The position numbers were made by a program, and so were the translations under genes. DNA of 6,093 bases from K189A clade bacterium (GTDB taxonomy: Bacteria; Pseudomonadota; Gammaproteobacteria; Pseudomonadales; Azotimanducaceae), in the NCBI GenBank assembly GCA_007571095.1, contig RKSB01000040.1, forward strand, positions 1 to 6,093. Reading direction: 5' to 3'. The notes below the pieces were generated by a model. The model was given only the letters and a program-made list of their open reading frames with translations, searched no databases and was not told the origin of the DNA. Shown here one piece after another: positions 1 through 5,582 of this stretch. How positions within the stretch are numbered: position 1 is the first letter of the stretch; the number at the start of each line of letters is the position of its first letter.

Positions 1-1426
1 TTTCAACATTAGCCTCTTGCTCAACTTCGACAAAAGAATTTTTCATGTTATTAAATATGTAGGCAATGACATCTGGAGAAAGCTTGCACTCCAGACGAGC
101 AACCCTGTCCTTGAACGCACTTTCGGAAACTATGCTCATGATTTTCAGCGCGAGGTATTCGACGTTGAATACAAAGCCTCTGCCCTGGCAATAAGCGCAT
201 TTTCTTGAAACTGTTTCCGAGAGCGGAGAGCGCAGACGCTGTCGTTCGATTTGCAATAATCCGAAGGAGGATATTTTTTCAATTCGAGTCAAGGCCCGAT
301 CATTTCGAAGGCTGTCTTTCGCATGCTGGTAAACCTTTTCTGCATCATCCTGATCTTCTCTGTTGGACATGCCGATCAAGTCAACAACGACCAGGCCTCC
401 CAAATCCCTGATTCTTAGCTGACGCAGTATTTCATCAATGGCTTCGAGGTTGATTTTTAATGCTATTTCACGCGGATCGCTTCCTCTGGCTTGCGCCGAA
501 TTAACGTCCACGGCAGTCAGGGCTTCGGTGCTGTCGATAACGATATTTCCTCCTGACGGAAGTTTAATCTTGCGCTCGAAAGCCAGCCTTATCTGGCGAT
601 CAACATCATAGTGCCGAAACAGGGCTGTTTTTTGGTCGTGTAGTCTGAGTCGAGTTTTGTACTCGGGAAGGCACCATTCGGAATATGCTTTTATATCTGC
701 AAAAGTCTTCTCATTGTCAAAGACTATCTCGTCTACAGTGTCTCCAGCATAATCCCTGAGAACGCGAACAGGGCTTTCCTCCCTGCCATATAAAAGCCTG
801 GGAGAGGAATAAATTTCGTCTTCATTGGCCGCTTTGATTTTTTCCCAGATCTTGAGCAGCCACTTTAGTTCAATTTCCAGTACCTCAGTGGTACTTGTGC
901 AACTCGAAGATTTTAATATAAGGCCCATCCCTTCAGGCAACAGGGATAATTTTATATCGCTTGTTGCAGAGTGGATGGTGTAGCGATTTCTTGCCTGAAT
1001 ATATCCAGATAATTTCGGATTCGGATGCGGATTTTCCGGGTAAAGGATTAAGTGCTGGCTTTTGAGAGATATATCTGTTGTTAGCTGGGCCCCCTTGTCT
1101 CCACGTGCATCCTTTGCAACTTGAACCAGCACATCATCGCCCTCAGAAAAAGGGGCTTCTGCGGAGCCTGATTCTTTTGCCGGACAAATGTCTGCTGTCT
1201 TGGCGGCCAGATGTTTGAAGGATAAAAAACCTGGCTTTTCGCTTCCGTAGTTAACAAAAGCTCCTGATATGCTTGGCCGAATGGAGGTAATACGGGCCTT
1301 GTAGACATTCTCCAGTAACTGCTCGCTGGGCTGTCTCTCAATATCAAGGTCGTAAAGAATGCCCTTGTTGACGAAAGCGACATCGGTTTGTTTTGGGTTC
1401 AGCGTACTGACTAGAATGCGCTTCAT
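1..1426 (-). CDS. rne: Ribonuclease E, N-terminal catalytic part (runs off the left edge)
   Basis: Endoribonuclease that starts mRNA decay and processes rRNA and tRNA. It is not a complete ORF because no stop lies inside the window; 475 codons are open from the ATG at 1426-1424. The SD AGGAG (1440-1436) sits 9 nt before the ATG. The start MKRILVS matches E. coli MKRMLIN. The S1 domain covers about residues 35-125 with the RNA-binding aromatics F57 and F67 and with K111. The DNase I-like catalytic part includes PSGGNIVIDSTEALTAVDVN (290-309), giving D307 and N309, and D349 in VVVDLIGM; these correspond to E. coli D303, N305 and D346. The zinc-link motif CAYC is at 410-413. Oddities: the 5'-sensor residues are replaced (K172, S173, L379), and the family motif IDFIDM has Gly for its second Asp. 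RNase G is the alternative name, but the IDSTEALTA motif and the rluC neighbour favour RNase E. The C-terminal scaffold, if present, is not visible. Confidence 0.95.
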   Translation of the reverse strand, partial: MKRILVSTLNPKQTDVAFVNKGILYDLDIERQPSEQLLENVYKARITSIRPSISGAFVNYGSEKPGFLSFKHLAAKTADICPAKESGSAEAPFSEGDDVLVQVAKDARGDKGAQLTTDISLKSQHLILYPENPHPNPKLSGYIQARNRYTIHSATSDIKLSLLPEGMGLILKSSSCTSTTEVLEIELKWLLKIWEKIKAANEDEIYSSPRLLYGREESPVRVLRDYAGDTVDEIVFDNEKTFADIKAYSEWCLPEYKTRLRLHDQKTALFRHYDVDRQIRLAFERKIKLPSGGNIVIDSTEALTAVDVNSAQARGSDPREIALKINLEAIDEILRQLRIRDLGGLVVVDLIGMSNREDQDDAEKVYQHAKDSLRNDRALTRIEKISSFGLLQIERQRLRSPLSETVSRKCAYCQGRGFVFNVEYLALKIMSIVSESAFKDRVARLECKLSPDVIAYIFNNMKNSFVEVEQEANVE

Positions 1427-1649
1427 AATGATTGTCTCCTGTAAGAGGAACAACCAGAATGTTTGGTGGCGATCTGTCGATTGAATTGCAGGAAGATATC
1501 ATCAGAAGAATATTGATTTAATCGTTATTAACGGGCAGAAAATCTCCCCATTCTGAAAATAAAGCAATTAACGAGACTATGGTCAGAAAAAATTTCAAAA
1601 TAGCTAATAGGGAATTTCTTTTTCAGGTTTAACTCTTTCACACAAAATT

Positions 1650-1669
1650 TTTATAGGAATTTATAGGAA
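1650..1669. repeat. Perfect tandem 10-bp direct repeat in the rne upstream region
   Basis: TTTATAGGAA occurs twice head to tail with no spacer. Read on the minus strand each copy gives TTCCTATAAA, so two TATAAA boxes lie exactly 10 bp apart upstream of rne. They could be duplicated -10 elements or a protein-binding site on one helical face, but no matching -35 element is seen at 16-18 bp. The repeat itself is certain; its role is not known. Confidence 0.6.
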
Positions 1670-1854
1670 AATGAAGCAGAGAATTTCTCTCCGAAAGAGT
1701 CCTTTATCTGTAAAAAATTTTCTAAAATAATACGCCCTGTTTTGGTTTCTCAGTTCGTTAAAGTTTCGCTATTCAAGTGGTTAAATTCAATCGATAGCCT
1801 GGATTCGCCAGAATTTTCTTCCAAACTCTGGTTGCATGTATTAAGCTGTAGCTA

Positions 1855-1920
1855 CTGGCCAGAAGAGCACTCGGTTTCGACCGGCCAACTGGAAGCAATT
1901 ATCGGCATTTGAAGGGCCGA
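1855..1920. repeat. Cluster of small inverted repeats upstream of rluC
   Basis: Three elements lie side by side. CTGGCCAG (1855-1862) is a perfect 8-bp palindrome. CGGT-TTCG-ACCG (1872-1883) is a four-base-pair stem with a TTCG loop, closed by T-A rather than the extra-stable C-G. TCGGC (1902-1906) pairs with GCCGA (1916-1920) across a 9-nt loop and is followed by an A run on the plus strand. None has a T tract on its 3' side on either strand, so none looks like an intrinsic terminator. They could fold in an rluC leader or in the complementary rne leader. Confidence 0.4.
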
Positions 1921-1982
1921 AAAAAGCGTCAACCAGACTATAACATCTTACATTCAACGAGGCAAGCGAGCGGGTCTTGGGT

Positions 1983-2981
1983 ATGAAAAAGATGGTTACA
2001 AATGCTCTTCAACGAGAGTCCGCCAAATCTTCTCGGTCCTCTGTACGTTACTTTCGGGCGACTCCAGATGAAGCAGGACAAAGACTGGATAATTTTTTGT
2101 TTCGGCAGCTGGCAAGTATTCCAAAGTCTCGTATTTACAGAGCTATACGAAACGGTGAAGTCAGAATCAACAGCAAGCGCGCATCGGCGCATCACAAGCT
2201 GACCGCCGGCGAGATTCTGCGCATACCTCCCTTGATTGAACACAATGAGCCTGCACGCAAAAATTTTTCTGAAAAAACACTTCATAAATTACGCCAGCTT
2301 GTCATTACAGAAACGCCGGAACTCATTGCTGTCAACAAACCTTCAGGGTGGGCTGTACATGGAGGCAGCGGAATCAAGGCCGGATTCATTGAAGCGATGA
2401 GAAGGGTCTTTCAGGAATATTCCGATCTGGAACTGGTTCATCGACTGGATCGGGAGACTTCTGGCTGCCTTTTGCTTGCGAAAAACAGGAGGTCTCTTCG
2501 GTTGATGCACGCGCTTTTTCGGACTAATCAGGTTCGCAAGGAATACCTTTGTATTGTCAGTGGACGCTGGCCGAGTACAAGATCAGGCAGAGTCAGTATG
2601 CCGATCGAACGTATTCGGGGGAATGGCGGAATCGCCGGTGGGCGCAGAACAAAGGTGACTCCGCATGGCAATCCGGCCATTACTCGATTTAAGCCGCTGG
2701 CCGTTTTTGACGATTCGACTCTCCTGAGCGCACGACCTGTGACCGGCAGGACTCATCAGATACGAGTCCACGCGGCAGCCTGTGGTCATCCGATTTTGGG
2801 GGATACTCGTTACGGAAGCGACTCAACCAACAGCCAGGCGGCGGCGGTCGGCTTTTTCGGGTTGGCCCTGCATGCTGAAAGCCTGACCCTGAATCTTGAA
2901 GGCCAACGAATTGAATGCAGGGCACCCCTGCCTTCGGCATTTGAAAGGCTGCGGAACAGTTTGGCGGCGTCGAAACCCTGA
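1983..2981 (+). CDS. rluC: 23S rRNA pseudouridine synthase RluC
   Basis: RluA-family enzyme; the E. coli member converts U955, U2504 and U2580 of 23S rRNA to pseudouridine. From the ATG at 1983 it has 332 residues, against 319 in E. coli. An S4 RNA-binding domain lies at about residues 30-83 (EAGQRLDNFL ... EILRIPP). The RluC-type motif NKPSGWAVHGGSG is at 118-130, and the catalytic motif HRLDRETSG carries the nucleophile D156. VTGRTHQIRVHA follows toward the C-terminus. An in-frame TTG at 1977 would add two residues; I prefer the ATG, with the weak purine stretch GAGCGGG (1968-1974) eight bases before it. RluD is less likely because of the VHGGSG motif and the position beside rne. It converges with maf, 24 nt apart. 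Confidence 0.95.
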   Translation: MKKMVTNALQRESAKSSRSSVRYFRATPDEAGQRLDNFLFRQLASIPKSRIYRAIRNGEVRINSKRASAHHKLTAGEILRIPPLIEHNEPARKNFSEKTLHKLRQLVITETPELIAVNKPSGWAVHGGSGIKAGFIEAMRRVFQEYSDLELVHRLDRETSGCLLLAKNRRSLRLMHALFRTNQVRKEYLCIVSGRWPSTRSGRVSMPIERIRGNGGIAGGRRTKVTPHGNPAITRFKPLAVFDDSTLLSARPVTGRTHQIRVHAAACGHPILGDTRYGSDSTNSQAAAVGFFGLALHAESLTLNLEGQRIECRAPLPSAFERLRNSLAASKP

Positions 2982-3011
2982 ACCAAATCGAAAGCTGTCG
3001 AGCGGTCAGGG
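2976..3011. terminator. Possible bidirectional terminator between converging rluC and maf
   Basis: CCCTGA (2976-2981), a one-base bulge and CC (2983-2984) can pair with GG (3004-3005) and TCAGGG (3006-3011). Inside this, TCGA (2988-2991) can pair with TCGA (2998-3001) around a 6-nt loop. The arms contain the rluC TGA stop and, on the other strand, the maf TGA stop. There is no T tract on either side, so a classical intrinsic terminator is not shown. It may only slow polymerase or protect 3' ends. Confidence 0.4.
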
Positions 3012-3593
3012 CAGCTGAATACCGGCTTCTCTCAAATAGTGAGCCAGCCGAATAAGCGGCAGGCCAATCAGGCTGGTTGGATCCTTGCTCTGAATGCTTT
3101 CGATGAGAGTGATGCCGAGTCCTTCGGCATGAAACCCGCCGGCGGCATCAAAGGGCAAATCTGCCTCGACATAGGCCTCAACCTCTCGGCGGGCGAGAGA
3201 CCGAAACTTTACTTTTGTCTGCTCGACAGATGTTCGTCTGCTTTTGGTTTCCAGATCACTCACGCACAGGCTGGTATAAAAAATAATCTCCTGGCCCGAC
3301 AGGGAGAGCAGCTGTTCAACCGCCTGTTTCCTGCCTTGTGGCTTACCAATCAGGTTGCCGGCAAAAAAGCCGGTCTGATCCGAGCCGATAAGTATAAGAT
3401 TGTTTGACCCTTTCAGCTGCCGAGCCACCGCCTCTACTTTGGCGATTGCCAGACGTTCGACCATGCTTTCAGGATCTTCTCCGGTACGAGGACGCTCGTC
3501 AATTCCAGAAGCCTGTTGCTCAAAAGGCAGGTTTAGTCTCTTCAAAAGAGACGCTCGGGATTTCGATGCCGAAGCGAGAACGATGGATTTCAA
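3006..3593 (-). CDS. maf: Maf/YceF family nucleotide pyrophosphatase (7-methyl-GTP type)
   Basis: Maf-superfamily nucleoside triphosphate pyrophosphatase of 195 residues; E. coli YceF has 194 and prefers 7-methyl-GTP, so it likely cleans modified nucleotides from the pool. The N-terminal phosphate-binding motif is LASASKSRASLL (6-17), with Lys where relatives usually have Pro. E33 follows in the IDER motif, then IGSDQ (69-73) with catalytic D72, and IGKP (82-85). The C-terminal stretch EGLGITLIESI (158-168), DPTSLIGLPLI (171-181) closely follows YceF rather than the dTTP-specific YhdE group, and the place between rluC and yceD agrees. The start codon is TTG (3593-3591), since it gives the family N-terminus exactly and no ATG is near; GGAA (3605-3602) sits 8 nt before it as a weak SD. 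Its upstream region is shared with divergent yceD. Confidence 0.93.
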   Translation of the reverse strand: MKSIVLASASKSRASLLKRLNLPFEQQASGIDERPRTGEDPESMVERLAIAKVEAVARQLKGSNNLILIGSDQTGFFAGNLIGKPQGRKQAVEQLLSLSGQEIIFYTSLCVSDLETKSRRTSVEQTKVKFRSLARREVEAYVEADLPFDAAGGFHAEGLGITLIESIQSKDPTSLIGLPLIRLAHYLREAGIQLP

Positions 3594-3699
3594 GATGTGC
3601 GTTCCGGGCCAGCGACCACCGTTTGCCTGGTTACATTTGCTCCAGAATGTTCCAAAAAACGGATTTGCGAAGTGGTCAGAATCTTTTTGAACTTTACCT

Positions 3700-3705
3700 T
3701 ATAGT
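3700..3705 (+). promoter_or_regulatory. Candidate -10 box upstream of yceD
   Basis: TATAGT matches the sigma70 -10 consensus at five of six positions and lies in the 158-base maf-yceD divergent gap, about 46 bases before the yceD ATG. The bases at 17-18 bp spacing upstream (around CAGAAT, 3677-3682) are a poor -35, so this is only a weak promoter candidate. Just downstream, AGCGGAG is repeated at 3711-3717 and 3720-3726; the meaning is unknown. Confidence 0.3.
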
Positions 3706-3751
3706 GGAGCAGCGGAGACAGCGGAGCCGTCGAGAGCAACGAACCCCGACC

Positions 3752-4219
3752 ATGACGAACACTTCCCAGTTCAAAATCGTACCACACGGCTACATGGCAC
3801 GTGGCGAATCTCTGGAGATGGAAGTGCCGGCGAGCGAATTCGAAAGGCTTGCCCAGTGCGTTGTAAAGATCGACTCAGGCGTATTCGTCAGCTTGCGATT
3901 CGTTCGGAGTGAAAACAATTTGTGCCGAGCCCTGGGGCAAGTACAAACCACCGTCTGGCTGGGTTGCCATTTATGCCAGCAGGCCCTGCCTTTAACTGTG
4001 AGGGCCAGATTGAACATGTATCTGCTTCGCCACGAAAGCCAATTATCCAGGCTGACCAGAAAACAGGATCCTTTCATCATGGAGGCAGACGAAATTCGCC
4101 TGGCTGAAATCGTCGAAGATGATCTGATTATGGCACTGCCTCCAGAAGTCAGGCACGACCATTGTCAGGCGAAGTATCTGCTCGCCGATGCCACTGGTCG
4201 ATTTGGAGAAGAGGGATGA
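3752..4219 (+). CDS. yceD: YceD family protein (DUF177), 23S rRNA accumulation protein
   Basis: Small conserved protein usually encoded just before bL32; E. coli YceD is tied to 23S rRNA accumulation, but its biochemical action is unclear. This one has 155 residues against 173 in E. coli. The N-terminal half is recognisable (SEFERLAQCVVKIDSGV, 28-44), then a CxxC pair C72/C75 where E. coli has CQRC, an acidic motif EIRLAEIVEDDLIMALP (114-130) and HDHC (135-138), giving a possible third metal ligand. The usual C-terminal tail resembling PNPFAVLASLK is missing; the protein stops at FGEEG. I chose the ATG at 3752 because the frame stays open upstream only across maf on the other strand. No good SD is seen in front of it. 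The gap to rpmF is 184 bases, long for this pair. Confidence 0.88.
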   Translation: MTNTSQFKIVPHGYMARGESLEMEVPASEFERLAQCVVKIDSGVFVSLRFVRSENNLCRALGQVQTTVWLGCHLCQQALPLTVRARLNMYLLRHESQLSRLTRKQDPFIMEADEIRLAEIVEDDLIMALPPEVRHDHCQAKYLLADATGRFGEEG

Positions 4220-4313
4220 CAGTTTCCTTGAGCCTGCCCTCGCTTAGATATGACATCAGGCAAGCGATTAATAAGCAGGCCCTTTTTCTGAAGTGCGAAA
4301 GAGTCGAGTCAAG

Positions 4314-4342
4314 TTGGCAGGCAATGCAAACTGTCTTATACT
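4314..4342 (+). promoter_or_regulatory. Probable sigma70 promoter for rpmF (and perhaps fabD-fabG)
   Basis: TTGGCA (4314-4319) and TATACT (4337-4342) each match the consensus at five of six positions and are separated by exactly 17 bases, the best promoter-like pair I found in the window. Transcription would begin near 4349, giving a leader of about 55 nt before the rpmF ATG. It lies in the unusually long yceD-rpmF gap and would let bL32 and the downstream fatty acid genes be transcribed apart from yceD. Confidence 0.6.
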
Positions 4343-4358
4343 TCACAAGCTAACCCTC

Positions 4359-4394
4359 AAAAAAGCAGTATGCTTGCTCCACTGGCATTTTTTT
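4359..4394 (+). promoter_or_regulatory. Imperfect stem with a 7-T tract in the rpmF leader
   Basis: AAAAAAGCAGT (4359-4369) can pair with ACTGGCATTTTTTT (4381-4394) with two single-base bulges on the 3' side and an 11-nt loop. The T tract ends 9 nt before the rpmF ATG, exactly where an SD would be expected, and no SD is present. It may be an attenuator-like element or a U-rich site for ribosomal protein bS1 that helps SD-independent initiation. Pairing is mostly A-T, so the structure is weak. Confidence 0.3.
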
Positions 4395-4403
4395 CGAACG
4401 ATC

Positions 4404-4574
4404 ATGGCCGTACAAAAAAGCAAATCAACTCGTAGCCGGAGAGGTTCCCGGCGGTCGCACAACAGCCTGAGTGAACCGGCTCTCTCGATAGAGCAGGAAA
4501 GTGGAGAAACGCATCTTCGGCATCATGTATCGGCAACCGGATACTATCGACGCAAACGATTCGTGCTTCGATAG
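4404..4574 (+). CDS. rpmF: 50S ribosomal protein bL32
   Basis: Small basic protein of the large ribosomal subunit, 56 residues against 57 in E. coli. The N-terminus MAVQKSKSTRSRRGSRRSHN and the late motif GETHLRHHVSATGYYRRKR (34-52) are diagnostic. It has no cysteine, so it is the zinc-independent form. The frame is open further upstream, but the family N-terminus fixes the start at 4404. There is no visible SD; a T-rich tract precedes the start instead. It follows yceD as usual, has its own probable promoter, and is followed after 60 bases by fabD rather than by plsX. Confidence 0.97.
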   Translation: MAVQKSKSTRSRRGSRRSHNSLSEPALSIEQESGETHLRHHVSATGYYRRKRFVLR

Positions 4575-4634
4575 ATATCCGGCGTTTTCGGTTATTCCGC
4601 GTTTGGTCAGCCGTCTTTTCTGGTCAGGGACAAG

Positions 4635-5579
4635 ATGAATTCTGTCTCCACCGCCTTTGTGTTTCCCGGCCAGGGTTCCCAAAGCCCCGGCATGCTGGCC
4701 GAGTTTATCGACGAACCCTTTTTCCAGAAAAGTATGCACTTTGCTGAAGAGGTTCTGGGCCAGAATCTCATTCGGCTGATCACCGAGGGCTCGCAGGAAG
4801 AACTCGACAAAACCGAAAACACCCAGCCCCTGCTGCTGGCTGCCAGTGTCTCACTGTGGCACCACTGGTTGAAGGCTGGCGGCTTCCGTCCGGCGGTGAT
4901 GGCCGGCCACTCATTGGGCGAATACAGTGCTCTGACCGCCGCCGGTGCACTCGACTTTGGAGAAGCATTGCTGCTGGTTCGAAGGCGCGCCCAACTGATG
5001 CAACAGGCTGTACCAAAAGGGCAGGGTGCCATGGCGGCTGTACTCGGTCTGGACGAACAGGCGGTTGCTGAATCTTGTAGCGAGGCCTCTCACTCAACTC
5101 AGGACGGAGCATTCAGCGCAAACTTCAATGCACTCGGGCAGGTCGTTATCGCAGGCAGTGCGCTCGCCGTTGAGCGAGCGATTGAGATCTGTCGGTCCAG
5201 GGGCGCGAAAAAGGCAATGAAGTTACCCGTTAGCGTGCCTTCTCACTGTCCTCTGATGGCTCCTGCTGCGAAAATTTTTGCCGAGCATTTGAATGCCGTG
5301 AAAGTGACTCTGCCGACCATTCCGGTGGTACACAATGTGAATGCACAAACAAGCACTCGCCCCGAGGAAATTCGACAGCGGCTATTGACTCAGTTGACTC
5401 ATCCGGTCTTGTGGACGAAATGCGTGGCAAAAATGAGCGAACTGGGTGCTTCTCAACTGGTTGAGTGTGGGCCCGGCACTATCTTGAGCGCGCTTAACCG
5501 AAGAATTGACCGATCACTTTCCTCGGTTGCCTTCGGCAGGGAAGGTCAGTTCAAGACATTGCTGGCCAGCGGAGTTTAA
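4635..5579 (+). CDS. fabD: Malonyl-CoA:ACP transacylase
   Basis: Cytoplasmic enzyme that moves malonyl from CoA to acyl carrier protein, supplying the elongation unit for type II fatty acid synthesis. It has 314 residues, close to 309 in E. coli. FPGQGSQ (10-16) forms the oxyanion-side motif; GHSLGEYSAL (91-100) carries nucleophile S93; R118 matches the malonyl carboxylate-binding Arg117 of E. coli; NFNALGQVVIAG (163-174) is conserved; VPSHCPLM (201-208) carries catalytic H204; and VECGPG follows near the C-terminus. AGGGA (4626-4630) is the SD, 4 nt before the ATG. It forms a tight pair with fabG, 3 bases apart. The 60-base gap to rpmF holds no trace of plsX or fabH. Confidence 0.97.
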   Translation: MNSVSTAFVFPGQGSQSPGMLAEFIDEPFFQKSMHFAEEVLGQNLIRLITEGSQEELDKTENTQPLLLAASVSLWHHWLKAGGFRPAVMAGHSLGEYSALTAAGALDFGEALLLVRRRAQLMQQAVPKGQGAMAAVLGLDEQAVAESCSEASHSTQDGAFSANFNALGQVVIAGSALAVERAIEICRSRGAKKAMKLPVSVPSHCPLMAPAAKIFAEHLNAVKVTLPTIPVVHNVNAQTSTRPEEIRQRLLTQLTHPVLWTKCVAKMSELGASQLVECGPGTILSALNRRIDRSLSSVAFGREGQFKTLLASGV

Positions 5580-5582
5580 CCA

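Larger units (their letters stand above)
1427..1982. other. AT-rich divergent intergenic region between rne and rluC
   Basis: About 550 bases without a convincing gene. The part next to rne (roughly 1500-1790) is rich in A and T and has many A and T runs; the part next to rluC is more balanced. In E. coli the rne transcript has a long structured 5' leader through which RNase E controls its own mRNA, so a leader here is likely by analogy. Visible structure includes CGTTATTAACG (1523-1533, inverted repeat), AGAGAATTTCTCT (1679-1691, inverted repeat), a tandem 10-bp repeat at 1650-1669 and hairpins at 1855-1920. I could not find a -35/-10 pair with good spacing on either strand, so promoters are unassigned. 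Confidence 0.6.

Noticed and set aside
1081..1383. 100-residue minus-strand ORF within rne
   Set aside because: It is a shadow frame; the true RNase E frame on the same strand is open across the whole interval and matches the family.
1671..1730. Short basic 19-residue reading frame on the plus strand (begins MKQRISLRKS)
   Set aside because: AGGA is only about 2 bases before the ATG, the reading frame is short enough to occur by chance, and it lies in the AT-rich stretch likely used by the rne leader on the other strand.
1902..1925. TCGGC/GCCGA hairpin plus homopolymer run as an intrinsic terminator
   Set aside because: The run after the stem is A on the plus strand, and on the minus strand the T run comes before the stem, so polarity is wrong on both strands.
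1927..1932. Minus-strand TTGACG as an rne -35 box
   Set aside because: No -10-like hexamer is found 16-18 bp downstream on the minus strand.
1939..1944. TATAAC as an rluC -10 box
   Set aside because: The hexamer is good but no -35-like sequence lies at 16-18 bp upstream; TTGAAG at 1909 is too far away.
3404..3751. Upstream extension of the yceD frame by 116 codons
   Set aside because: It lies over maf on the opposite strand, does not resemble YceD, and the YceD family N-terminus fits the ATG at 3752.
4293..4403. Upstream extension of the rpmF frame
   Set aside because: bL32 always begins near MAVQ; the extension overlaps the promoter and leader.
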